Below are positions 7,804 to 15,838 of a stretch of DNA of 64,000 nt, piece by piece (within the stretch, counting starts at the first letter, position 1; every line of letters begins with the position of its first letter). Both the position numbers and the translations under genes were made by a program. The notes under the pieces were generated by a model. The model worked only from the letters and a program-made list of their open reading frames with translations. It had not been told where the DNA came from and did not search any database. Location of the stretch: the NCBI RefSeq assembly GCF_028682475.1, contig NZ_JANHLE010000022.1:33825-97824 (forward strand). Direction: 5' to 3'. The DNA comes from Pseudomonas putida (GTDB taxonomy: Bacteria > Pseudomonadota > Gammaproteobacteria > Pseudomonadales > Pseudomonadaceae).

Positions 7804-10526
7804 CAGACCTCCTGCTTTTTCAGCATGGCCAGGCTCAGGCCGGTGAAGCCGAGGAAGAAGCCCAGCAACGCCAGGCACTGTGGCCACAGCTCACGCAGGC
7901 TCAGGGCCTTGGTGAACGTGCCGACGGCGATATCGAGAAAGTAGCCGGCCGGGAACAGCTGGCCCATCAGCGCCGCCGAGCCATCGAGCGAGGAGCGCGG
8001 CACGATCAACCCGGAGAACTGGATGGTCGGCAGGCTGGTGATGATCATGGTGCCGAGGATCGCGGCGATCTGGGTGCGGGTGAAAGCCGAGATCAGCAGG
8101 CCCAGGCTGGTGGTTGCCAACAGGTACAACAGACCGCCACAAGCGAGCGCCAGGGCGCTGCCTTTGAAGGGTACGCCGAACAGCCAGCGGTTCATTGCCA
8201 CCAGCAGCGCCAGGTTGATCAGACTGATTGCCAGGTACGGCGCCTGTTTGCCGAGGAGGAATTCCAGGCGGGTCAGCGGTGTGGCATAGAAGTTGGTGAT
8301 CGAACCCAGCTCTTTCTCGCGGACAATCCCGAGTGCCGTGAGCATGGCCGGAATGAAAGCCAGGATCAGCGCCATCACCCCGGGGCCGATGGCATTTACG
8401 CTGACCACGTCCTGGTTGTAGCGAAAGCGGGTTTCCAGGCGCACCGGGGATTGTCCGGGGTGCGCCCTGCTGCTCAGGGCCGCCAGTTGTTCGAGGTTGG
8501 CCTGATGCACGGCTTCGACGTAGTTGCGGCTGGTCTCGGCGCGAAACGGCATGCCACCGTCGAGCCAGGCCGCCACCACCGGCTGGCGTCCGGCATGCAG
8601 GTCGCGACCGAATCCGGGTGGGATCTCCAGGGCCAGTTTGATTTCCGAGCGCTGCAGGCGTTGGTGCAACTGTTTCGAGTCGCGAATCGGTGCTTGCTCG
8701 GCGAAGTAGCGCGAGCCGCGGAAGGCTTCGAGGTAGGCGCGGCTTTGCGGGCTCTGGTCCTGGTCGTACACGGCGAACGCCAGGTTCTCCACGTCCAGCG
8801 AGATGCCGTAGCCGAAAATCACCATCATGAACAAGGCACCGAGCAGGGCGAATGCCAGGCGTACCTTGTCGCGCAGCAGTTCTTTGCCTTCGCGGGTGGC
8901 CACGGCGAACAGGCGTCTAATGCTGAAACCTTGTGACATGACTATTGGCGTTGCCGAGGCAGGTGCATCCAGCTGGGCTGTCGCCACAGGCGTTTCGCTC
9001 GGTTCCTGGGCCTGTTCCAGGCAGGTGACGAAAGCGTCCTCCAGGGTCTCACCGGCGAATTGTTGTTGCAGCGCAGCCGGGGTGTCGCAGGCCAGTACCT
9101 TGCCGGCGTGCATCAGGGAAATGCGGTCGCAGCGCAGCGCTTCGTTCATGAAGTGGGTGGACAGGAAGATGGTCACCCCCTGATCGCGCGACAGCTCGAT
9201 CAGCAAGCGCCAGAAATCATCGCGGGCAGCCGGGTCGACCCCGGAGGTGGGCTCGTCGAGGATCAGTACTTCCGGGCGATGCAGTACGGCGACCGCCAAC
9301 GACAGGCGCTGGCGCAGGCCCAAGGGCAGGGCGCCGGATTGCTGGTCGGCGATAGCGCCGAGGTCGAAGCGCTCGATCAGCTCGACGATGCGCGGCGCGC
9401 TTTCGGCTTTCGGCAGGTCGAACAGCCGCGCGTGCAGGTCGAGGTTCTGCCGCACACTGAGCTCGCCATACAGCGAGAAGCTCTGGGACATGAAACCGAC
9501 CCGCTTGCGCGTGGCCAGGTCCTTGGCGTCCACCGGACGGCCCAACAGCATGGCGCTGCCTTCACTGGCCGGCATCAGGCCGGTAAGCACCTTCATGGTG
9601 GTGGTCTTGCCGCAGCCGTTGGAGCCGAGAAAGCCGAAAATCTCGCCACGACCGATGGCAAAACTGACCTTGTTCACCGCAGTGAAATCACCGAAGCGCA
9701 GGGTCAGCTCATGGGCTTCGATGGCAATCTTCGTGTCGCCGTCAGGGCGCGGTGGAATCTGCAGCGGTTGCGCGTCATGTGCGCTGTCGCCTTGATAGTG
9801 GGTGAAGGCATCATCCAGCTTGCCGCTGGCGGTAGCACCGGCCAGTTCGTGGCTGAGCCCCGCGGCAATCAATCGGCCGCGATCGAGCATCAGGCAATGT
9901 TCGAACTGCTCGGCCTCTTCCATGTAGGCGGTGGCCACCAGCAGGGTCAGTTGCGGCCGCTCCTGGCGCACCTGTTCGACCAGCTCCCAGAAGCGCCGGC
10001 GTGACAGCGGATCGACGCCGGTGGTCGGCTCATCGAGGATCAACAGGTCCGGCTCGTGGATCAACGCGCAGCACAACCCGAGCTTTTGCTTCATGCCGCC
10101 GGACAGCTTGCCCGCCGGCCGTTCGGCAAAACGGGCGAGGTCGGTGGCCAGCAGCAAGTTATGCATACGCTGCTCGCACTCGGCGGCACTGAGGCCGAAC
10201 AGGGTGGCGAAGAAGCGGATGTTTTCGCGGATCGACAGTTCCGGGTAGAGGTTGTTGCCCAGACCCTGCGGCATGAAAGCGATGCGCGGGTACAGGCTGT
10301 TGCGATGACGGCGCTTGCGGATCGAGCCGCCGAGTACCGACAGCTCACCGCTTTGCAGTTTTTTCACCCCGGCAATCAGCCCGAGCAGGCTGGACTTGCC
10401 GGCACCGTCCGGGCCGATCAGGCCGCAGCGGGTGCCGGCTGGCAGGTTGAAGGTGATGTCCTGCAGGGCGTCCAGCTTGCCGTAGCGGTGGCTGATGCCC
10501 TCGGCTTGCAGCGCCAGTGCGTTCAT
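7803..10526 (-). CDS. rbbA: Double ATP-binding/permease ABC protein (RbbA-like)
   Basis: 907 residues, near the length of E. coli RbbA. Domain 1 (1-230) has Walker A GPDGAGKSS and signature LSGGMKQKLGL. Domain 2 (about 270-500) has GSNGCGKTTTM but a degenerate signature, LPLGLRQRLSL, with Walker B VLILDEPTSGVDP. Residues 540-907 form an ABC-2 permease with a large extracytoplasmic loop. RbbA was described as a ribosome-associated ATPase, but the fused permease and flanking adaptor and permease genes point to export. It overlaps both neighbours (ATGA upstream, TGATG downstream), so the three proteins are translationally coupled. Confidence 0.88.
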   Translation of the reverse strand: MNALALQAEGISHRYGKLDALQDITFNLPAGTRCGLIGPDGAGKSSLLGLIAGVKKLQSGELSVLGGSIRKRRHRNSLYPRIAFMPQGLGNNLYPELSIRENIRFFATLFGLSAAECEQRMHNLLLATDLARFAERPAGKLSGGMKQKLGLCCALIHEPDLLILDEPTTGVDPLSRRRFWELVEQVRQERPQLTLLVATAYMEEAEQFEHCLMLDRGRLIAAGLSHELAGATASGKLDDAFTHYQGDSAHDAQPLQIPPRPDGDTKIAIEAHELTLRFGDFTAVNKVSFAIGRGEIFGFLGSNGCGKTTTMKVLTGLMPASEGSAMLLGRPVDAKDLATRKRVGFMSQSFSLYGELSVRQNLDLHARLFDLPKAESAPRIVELIERFDLGAIADQQSGALPLGLRQRLSLAVAVLHRPEVLILDEPTSGVDPAARDDFWRLLIELSRDQGVTIFLSTHFMNEALRCDRISLMHAGKVLACDTPAALQQQFAGETLEDAFVTCLEQAQEPSETPVATAQLDAPASATPIVMSQGFSIRRLFAVATREGKELLRDKVRLAFALLGALFMMVIFGYGISLDVENLAFAVYDQDQSPQSRAYLEAFRGSRYFAEQAPIRDSKQLHQRLQRSEIKLALEIPPGFGRDLHAGRQPVVAAWLDGGMPFRAETSRNYVEAVHQANLEQLAALSSRAHPGQSPVRLETRFRYNQDVVSVNAIGPGVMALILAFIPAMLTALGIVREKELGSITNFYATPLTRLEFLLGKQAPYLAISLINLALLVAMNRWLFGVPFKGSALALACGGLLYLLATTSLGLLISAFTRTQIAAILGTMIITSLPTIQFSGLIVPRSSLDGSAALMGQLFPAGYFLDIAVGTFTKALSLRELWPQCLALLGFFLGFTGLSLAMLKKQEV

Positions 10527-11482
10527 TGCAGGTTCGCCGGCCAGTCCACTTCAGCGGTGCGCACATAACCGGCACCGGGCATGCCGGGCTTGGCCTGCGG
10601 TACGGCACTCGGGGCGGTCAGGCGCAGCTTGACCCGGAACACCAGCTTCTGGCGTTCGTCGCGGGTTTCCACCTGCTTCGGGGTGAACTGGGCCTTGGCG
10701 GCAACAAAGGCAATTTTTGCCGCCAGGGCCTTTTCCGGCAGGGCGTCGAGCACCACCCGGGCCTGATCGCCGACGGTCAGGCGACCGGTAGTCGAAGCCG
10801 GCAGGTAGAGGTTCATGTACTGATCGTTTGGATCAATCAGCAACAACACCCGGCCACCGGCGCCGAGTACTTCGCCAGGTTCGGCCAGGCGCAGCTGGAT
10901 AACGCCGTCGATGGGCGCGCGCAGGCTGCTGTCGTCGATCTCGCTGGTGAGTTGCGCGACCTGGGCCTGGGCGGCGCCGATCGCGGCCTTGATTGCGGCC
11001 AGTTGTGCGCGCGCGGCGACCACCGCGGAACTGGCGGTGTCGTAGCGTGCCTGCTGCTGGTCGAGCAACTGCTGGCTGGCGTATTTGCGCTGGAAGATTT
11101 CCCGCACCCGCTTGAGTTCCTGACTGGCCAGCAGCAGTTCGCTCTGGCGCAGTTGCACGTTGGCCTGGGCGGCGGCGTAGTTTTCCTCGGCCCGCAGCAC
11201 TTCGGCTTCCGCCTGGTTGCGTTGCGCTTCGAGGGTACGGGTGTCGATGCGCGCCAGTAGCTGGCCCTGGCGTACCTTGTCGCCTTCGTCGACCAGCACT
11301 TCGGCCAGGCGTCCGGGGATCTTGCTGGCGATCTGCACTTCAGTGGCTTCGAGCCGGCCGTTACCCATGCTCAGGCCATCGGGCAGACGATCGTGCAGGG
11401 ATTTCCAGTAACCCAGGCCGCCTGCGGCCAGAAGCAGGGCGATCAAGGCGCCGGCGAAAAATTTCGGGGTATGTTGGCTCAT
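10523..11482 (-). CDS. yhiI: HlyD-family periplasmic adaptor, YhiI-like
   Basis: 319 residues from the ATG at 11482; longer frames upstream lack conservation. A single N-terminal anchor (FFAGALIALLLAAGGLGYW) is followed by a lipoyl-like half (GRLAEVLVDEGDKVRQGQLLARID), a long coiled-coil hairpin (about 80-185) and the second lipoyl and beta-barrel part (LRAPIDGVIQLRLAEPGEVL). This is the membrane-fusion adaptor linking an inner-membrane ABC exporter to an outer-membrane channel. It is first in the yhiI-rbbA-yhhJ-like operon; no outer-membrane component is encoded nearby. Confidence 0.88.
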   Translation of the reverse strand: MSQHTPKFFAGALIALLLAAGGLGYWKSLHDRLPDGLSMGNGRLEATEVQIASKIPGRLAEVLVDEGDKVRQGQLLARIDTRTLEAQRNQAEAEVLRAEENYAAAQANVQLRQSELLLASQELKRVREIFQRKYASQQLLDQQQARYDTASSAVVAARAQLAAIKAAIGAAQAQVAQLTSEIDDSSLRAPIDGVIQLRLAEPGEVLGAGGRVLLLIDPNDQYMNLYLPASTTGRLTVGDQARVVLDALPEKALAAKIAFVAAKAQFTPKQVETRDERQKLVFRVKLRLTAPSAVPQAKPGMPGAGYVRTAEVDWPANLQ

Positions 11483-11574
11483 CAGTCTGCATCCTGCTGC
11501 GTTCACGTCAGAGTGTGACGCGGCACCGATCCTGGTGCTTTGATGTTGGTCAAATTGATAGCATCCTACCCGGT

Positions 11575-12024
11575 TTAACGCAGCGCGAGTACCGCGGCCC
11601 ATTGTTCGGGGGTCACCGGCATCACCGAGAGGCGACTGCCTTTCTGTACCAGAGGCAATTCGGCAAGCGCGGTCTGCTGTTTGAGGTAACCCAGGCCCAG
11701 CACCTTGCCGAAGGTTTCCACATGGGCAACGTCGACAGCGCTCCAGGGGTTCTTCTCGACGTTGGCCTTGGCGTCGAAGTAATGGCTTTGCGGATCCAGG
11801 GCGGTCGGGTCGGGGTAGGCGGCGGCACTGATCCGGGCGATACCGGCAATGCCTGGCTCAGGGCAGCTGGAGTGGTAGAAGAAAAATTGATCACCGACCG
11901 CCATGCTGCGCAGGAAATTGCGCGCCTGATAGTTGCGAACGCCGTCCCAGCGCGCTTCCTGCAAGCGTGCCAGATCCTTGATCGAAAGTTCGTCGGGCTC
12001 GGATTTCATCAGCCAATAGGCCAT
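11575..12024 (-). CDS. EVE domain protein
   Basis: 149 residues from the ATG at 12024 with AGGAG upstream. The whole protein is one EVE (PUA-like) domain: MAYWLMKSEPDELSI, WDGVRNYQARNFLR, GDQFFFYHSSCPEPGIAGIA and the C-terminal SVMPVTPEQW. EVE domains bind modified bases in DNA or RNA. This stand-alone form is widespread in proteobacteria and is a housekeeping-type family member rather than a restriction component. No restriction genes are nearby, so its target is unknown. Confidence 0.9.
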   Translation of the reverse strand: MAYWLMKSEPDELSIKDLARLQEARWDGVRNYQARNFLRSMAVGDQFFFYHSSCPEPGIAGIARISAAAYPDPTALDPQSHYFDAKANVEKNPWSAVDVAHVETFGKVLGLGYLKQQTALAELPLVQKGSRLSVMPVTPEQWAAVLALR

Positions 12025-12204
12025 GGCGCTGCTCCTGGTAAAAATTTGAAATAACCTGATGCATGAAACCGACAGTCGGTTGGCGTCAAGGTTTGCGTGT
12101 CGTCTCAGGTTGTCGGAGAATGCGCCACTTTTAAGCTTGACGCTGCTGCAACCACTAAAAACCGTTGCTGACAACGTGATCAGTTTGCCTGAGGGGGGCA
12201 ATCA

Positions 12205-12345
12205 ATGAATCGCAAACCGGACTTGCTCTGGATTCTGGTGTTTCTGTTCGGTTTGGGTGTGGTCACTACCGGTTATGCGCAAAGCCTTTGGGAGCGCAAA
12301 CTCGACGCTCCTTACGAAATGCCGGTCAATCCGCAACAGCGTTGA
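12205..12345 (+). CDS. Small single-span membrane protein (46 aa)
   Basis: ATG at 12205, ribosome binding site GAGGGGGG at about 12191-12197, stop TGA at 12343-12345. The peptide starts MNRKPDLLWILVFLFGLGVV, with a positively charged N-terminus and one hydrophobic span (residues 7-22), then a short polar tail (QSLWERKLDAPYEMPVNP). A good ribosome binding site and a sensible topology support it as real. It resembles small hypothetical proteins annotated in pseudomonads at this locus. Function unknown; it lies divergent from the EVE gene and convergent to fau. Confidence 0.7.
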   Translation: MNRKPDLLWILVFLFGLGVVTTGYAQSLWERKLDAPYEMPVNPQQR

Positions 12346-12363
12346 TCGCCATGCTGGCGCCTT

Positions 12364-12972
12364 TCAAATGGGCGCCAGGTACCAGCCACGGTCCGAGACC
12401 GTTCCCTGCAGTGGTACGTCCCAACTGGCCTGGGCCAGTCGCTCGACTTTTTGACATTCATGGGCCAAGCCTAACAACAAGGGCTTTTTCCATGCCTTGC
12501 GCCGTGCCTGATAGGCCAGGCTGCGATCATAGAAGCCACCGCCCATGCCCAGCCGGCCACCGACTTCATCAAACCCCACCAGTGGCAGCAGGATCAGGTC
12601 CAGCGCCCAGATCGGCCGTTGCCGCGCCAGATTGATGTGCGGCTCGGCGATGCGAAAACGGTTGGGCCGCAGCTTTTCGCCGTGTTCGATACGCTGGAAA
12701 ACCATTTTGCTTCTCGGCCAGGCGTGCAGCACCGGCAGATAGGTGCGCTTGCCGCGCCGCTGGGCTTCGCGCAGCAGCAGACGCGGATCGATCTCGCAAT
12801 CATTGGGCAGGTACAGGGCGATGTGGCGGGCGCGGCGGAATAGCGGATGCTGGGCCAGTTGCCGGTACAGTCCAAGCGCGGCCTGACGTTGCTCGGCCGG
12901 GCTCAAGGCGCGGCGGGCATCGCGTAACAGGCGGCGGAGCTGGGGGCGGGTGAGCGGCGCGGTGTCGGTCAT
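12364..12972 (-). CDS. fau: 5-formyltetrahydrofolate cyclo-ligase
   Basis: 202 residues, full length. The enzyme converts 5-formyl-THF to 5,10-methenyl-THF using ATP. Visible motifs are the N-terminal basic helix RRLLRDARRALSPAEQ, the substrate region ALYLPNDCEIDPRLLL and the ATP/Mg site LDLILLPLVGFDEVGGRLGMGGGFYDR. Its position downstream of the 6S RNA gene is the classic ssrS-ygfA arrangement, and in other bacteria processing of the 6S transcript is linked to this downstream gene. Also called ygfA. Confidence 0.95.
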   Translation of the reverse strand: MTDTAPLTRPQLRRLLRDARRALSPAEQRQAALGLYRQLAQHPLFRRARHIALYLPNDCEIDPRLLLREAQRRGKRTYLPVLHAWPRSKMVFQRIEHGEKLRPNRFRIAEPHINLARQRPIWALDLILLPLVGFDEVGGRLGMGGGFYDRSLAYQARRKAWKKPLLLGLAHECQKVERLAQASWDVPLQGTVSDRGWYLAPI

Positions 12973-13052
12973 GGCACGGGCGTTCCCAGAGAGGGCTGCC
13001 TGGCGCAGGGCGGCAGCTCGATTTGCCCGCGCAATTACGCGTGCAAAGGTAA

Positions 13053-13232
13053 TTCAGGCTCCCCGACGAACCGCTGTCGGTGTAGCCCTTGAACCCGAAA
13101 GTTCAAGGTGGAGATTGCAGGAGGCGTTAAGGCTTTCCGTCAAGCGGACATGCACACCGGCCCCACGTGCAACCCCCGTGGTTGTGCGTATCGGCTCAGG
13201 GACATGACCGACTGGCAAGCACTCCAGGGAGT
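13053..13232 (-). ncRNA. ssrS: 6S RNA
   Basis: On the minus strand the stretch contains CCCTGAGCCGATA near the 5' end and CCTTGAAC...GGTTCAAGGGCTACA near the 3' end. These match the conserved 6S landmarks (CCTGAGCCGATA and CCTTGAACCAAGGGTTCAAGGG in E. coli). The ends pair (CTCCC near 13231 with GGGAG near 13058), giving the closing stem around a central bubble. Length is about 180 nt and position is between zapA and fau, as in other gammaproteobacteria. 6S RNA mimics an open promoter and binds sigma-70 RNA polymerase in stationary phase. Ends are estimated to within several bases. Confidence 0.9.
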
Positions 13233-13238
13233 GGCGCC

Positions 13239-13267
13239 AGTATACCGATACTCAGCCCTTATTTGAA
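13239..13267 (-). promoter_or_regulatory. Sigma-70 promoter of 6S RNA
   Basis: Reading the minus strand, TTCAAA (13267-13262), a 17-base spacer and TATACT (13244-13239) make a good sigma-70 promoter. The predicted start, about 7 bases downstream, coincides with the estimated 6S 5' end. The -35 element lies inside the 3' end of zapA. Confidence 0.65.
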
Positions 13268-13569
13268 TCTTGATCGTCGGCCAGTGCCTGATCGACCCGT
13301 TCGAGCAGATCGCGCACCTGTTCGCGGGAGGCGCCGCCTGCCGGCGCTTCAGGGCGTTCCTGGTTGTGCAGCAGGTCGTGGGTGATGTTCAGCGCGGCCA
13401 TCACCGCGATCCGGTCGGCACCGATGACTTTGCCGCTGCTGCGGATTTCGCGCATCTTGCCATCCAGGTAGCGCGCGGCGCTGACCAGGTTGCTGCGCTC
13501 TTCGGGCGGACAGATGATCGAATATTCTTTGTCGAGGATCTGAACGGTGACGCTATTGCTTGAACTCAT
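13252..13569 (-). CDS. zapA: Cell division protein ZapA
   Basis: 105 residues. ZapA binds and cross-links FtsZ protofilaments at the division ring. The N-terminal beta-hairpin (SNSVTVQILDKEYSIICPPEE), the following helix (LVSAARYLDGKMREIR) and VIGADRIAVMAALNITHDLL are characteristic, and a C-terminal coiled coil completes the tetramerisation region. The start overlaps the previous gene's stop by 4 bases (ATGA), so it is translationally coupled to the ZapB-like gene. Confidence 0.95.
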   Translation of the reverse strand: MSSSNSVTVQILDKEYSIICPPEERSNLVSAARYLDGKMREIRSSGKVIGADRIAVMAALNITHDLLHNQERPEAPAGGASREQVRDLLERVDQALADDQDSNKG

Positions 13570-13775
13570 GAGTCTTGCTCCAGGGCCTTGAGTCGCAAAA
13601 TCATCGATTCGACCTTACGCCGGGCGATTTCGTTTTTTTCGATGAGGTGGGCGCGCTCCTCGCGCCAGGACTTTTCCTGAGCTATTAGGAGTGCATTTTG
13701 CCGTTTTAGTTGCTCGACTCGCTCAATCAGCAGTTCGAATCGGCCCATCAGCGTTTGCAGATCGTTCTCTTGCAT
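13566..13775 (-). CDS. ZapB-like coiled-coil protein (TIGR02449 type)
   Basis: 69 residues, almost wholly alpha-helical with heptad-like repeats (LMGRFELLIERVEQLKRQNALLIAQEKSW is one continuous predicted coil). It resembles the small TIGR02449 family found immediately upstream of zapA in pseudomonads, considered a possible ZapB analogue at the division site. Its ATGA overlap with zapA supports a shared role in Z-ring organisation, which remains inference. Confidence 0.85.
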   Translation of the reverse strand: MQENDLQTLMGRFELLIERVEQLKRQNALLIAQEKSWREERAHLIEKNEIARRKVESMILRLKALEQDS

Positions 13776-13926
13776 TGGTTGCCACTCGATTCGCTCTGGG
13801 GGTGGTTGCCCGGTTTATGCCCCGACCTGCCCCGAGTTGGCCACGTCGATGGTCTTGGCGCGCCTGCCGGTGCTAGGATACAAGGTCTTCATTCTAGTCA
13901 TTGCGCCGTCTGGCGCCTAGTTGCCC

Positions 13927-14481
13927 ATGCCCAATACCAATTCGCCGTACACCGCTTTCGCCACCTTGCTCAGCAGCAACGGGCATCCTGTTTCCCCTGC
14001 CGAGCTGCACGGGCTGTTGCTCGGCCGCAGCTGCGCCGGTGCCGGCTTCGATGCCGAGGCCTGGCTGGCCGACGCCGCCCACCTGCTGGAAAACGATCCG
14101 GCAGACAACGTTCGCAACGCTTTGATCGGCCTGCAGGAGATGGTCAAAGGCGAACTCACCGGCGACGATATCACTGTTGTCTTGCTGCTGCCGGGCGATG
14201 ACGCCACGCTGACCGACCGGGCTGCTGCCCTGGGTGAGTGGTGCAAGGGCTTCCTTTATGGCTTTGGCTTGAACTCGGGTGGCTTGACCCTGAGCGCCGA
14301 GGCCAAGGAAATTCTCCAGGACCTGGACGCGATCTCCCAGGTCCAGGATGCCCTGGAAGAATCCGAAGACGGCGAAAGCGACTACATGGAAGTCATGGAA
14401 TACCTGCGCGTCGCGCCGTTGCTGCTGTACACGGAGCTGGCCAAGCCGGTCGAGCCTGCCGCCAAACCTTCGTTGCACTGA
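13927..14481 (+). CDS. ygfB: YgfB / UPF0149 family protein
   Basis: 184 residues from the ATG at 13927; a TTG at 13921 in frame is less likely. The all-helical family pattern is present: SPAELHGLLLGRSCAGAGFD near the N-terminus, EWCKGFLYGFGL in the middle and an acidic ESEDGESDYMEVMEYLRVAPLLLYTEL end. In P. aeruginosa YgfB has been reported to damp AlpA-dependent expression and influence beta-lactam resistance. It leads the ygfB-pepP-ubiH-DUF4442-ubiI operon. No clear ribosome binding site is seen. Confidence 0.9.
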   Translation: MPNTNSPYTAFATLLSSNGHPVSPAELHGLLLGRSCAGAGFDAEAWLADAAHLLENDPADNVRNALIGLQEMVKGELTGDDITVVLLLPGDDATLTDRAAALGEWCKGFLYGFGLNSGGLTLSAEAKEILQDLDAISQVQDALEESEDGESDYMEVMEYLRVAPLLLYTELAKPVEPAAKPSLH

Positions 14482-14503
14482 TTGCTGAGGGACTCCACTG
14501 CCC

Positions 14504-15838
14504 ATGAGCCATATCCCCAAGTCGGAATACGCCCGTCGACGCAAGGCGCTGATGGCGCAGATGGAGCCCAACAGCATCGCTATTCTGCCCGCCGCCGCGG
14601 TTGCCATTCGCAATCGCGACGTCGAGCATGTGTACCGCCAGGACAGCGACTTCCAGTACCTCAGCGGTTTCCCCGAGCCTGAGGCGGTGATCGCCCTGAT
14701 CCCCGGCCGTGAACACGGCGAATACGTGCTGTTCTGCCGTGAACGCAATCCGGAACGTGAGTTGTGGGACGGCTTGCGCGCCGGCCAGGAAGGCGCGATC
14801 CGCGACTTTGGCGCCGATGACGCCTTTCCCATCACCGATATCGACGACATTCTGCCCGGCCTGATCGAAGGCCGTGACCGGGTCTATTCGGCCATGGGCA
14901 GCAACCCGGAATTCGATCGGCACCTGATGGAATGGATCAACGTGATCCGCTCCAAGGCCCGTCTTGGCGCCCAGCCGCCGAACGAATTCGTTGCCCTGGA
15001 TCATCTGCTGCATGACCTGCGCCTGTATAAATCGGCGGCAGAAGTGAAAGTCATGCGCGAGGCTGCGGCGATTTCTGCACGGGCTCATGTGCGGGCCATG
15101 CAGGCCTGCCGTGCGGGCTTGCGCGAGTACAGCCTGGAAGCCGAGCTGGACTACGAGTTCCGCAAAGGCGGGGCGAAGATGCCGGCCTACGGCTCGATCG
15201 TCGCGGCCGGACGCAACAGCTGCATCCTGCACTATCAAGAGAACGACGCGCTGCTCAAGGACGGGGATCTGGTGTTGATCGACGCGGGTTGCGAGATTGA
15301 CTGCTACGCCAGCGACATTACCCGTACCTTCCCGGTCAGCGGGCAGTTCTCAGCGGAACAGAAGGCGATCTACGAGCTGGTGCTCAAGGCGCAGGAAGCC
15401 GCGTTTGCGGTCATCGCGCCGGGCAAGCACTGGAACCACGCCCATGAGGCGACGGTTCAGGTGATCACCGAAGGGCTGGTGGCGCTGGGGCTGCTCAAGG
15501 GCAAGGTTGAAGAGCTGATCGAAAGCGAAGCCTACCGCGCCTTCTACATGCACCGTGCCGGACACTGGCTGGGCATGGATGTGCACGATGTCGGCGAGTA
15601 CAAGGTCGGTGGTCAGTGGCGCGTACTTGAACCCGGCATGGCCCTGACCGTGGAACCTGGCATCTATATCGGTGCCGACAACCAGAGTGTCGCGAAAAAG
15701 TGGCGCGGCATTGGTGTACGTATCGAGGATGATGTAGTGGTAACGAAGCAGGGCTGTGAAATCCTGACCTCAGGTGTGCCGAAAACGGTCGCTGAAATCG
15801 AAGCCTTGATGGCTGCTGCGCGCAGTGCCGCGGCATGA
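14504..15838 (+). CDS. pepP: Xaa-Pro aminopeptidase PepP
   Basis: 444 residues, the family length. It removes an N-terminal residue when proline is second. The creatinase-like N-domain (about 1-170) precedes the pita-bread metallopeptidase domain. Metal ligands are visible as two Asp in LIDAGCEIDCYASDITRTF, His in HRAGHWLGMDVHD, Glu in ALTVEPGIYI and Glu in GIGVRIEDDVVV, so a dinuclear Mn2+ centre should be intact. Its stop overlaps ubiH (ATGA); pepP-ubiH linkage is also seen in E. coli. Confidence 0.97.
   Translation: MSHIPKSEYARRRKALMAQMEPNSIAILPAAAVAIRNRDVEHVYRQDSDFQYLSGFPEPEAVIALIPGREHGEYVLFCRERNPERELWDGLRAGQEGAIRDFGADDAFPITDIDDILPGLIEGRDRVYSAMGSNPEFDRHLMEWINVIRSKARLGAQPPNEFVALDHLLHDLRLYKSAAEVKVMREAAAISARAHVRAMQACRAGLREYSLEAELDYEFRKGGAKMPAYGSIVAAGRNSCILHYQENDALLKDGDLVLIDAGCEIDCYASDITRTFPVSGQFSAEQKAIYELVLKAQEAAFAVIAPGKHWNHAHEATVQVITEGLVALGLLKGKVEELIESEAYRAFYMHRAGHWLGMDVHDVGEYKVGGQWRVLEPGMALTVEPGIYIGADNQSVAKKWRGIGVRIEDDVVVTKQGCEILTSGVPKTVAEIEALMAAARSAAA

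Noticed and set aside
11575..12024. EVE domain gene as part of a modification-dependent defence system
   Set aside because: It is a stand-alone EVE protein next to folate and export genes, with no nuclease or McrB-like partner.
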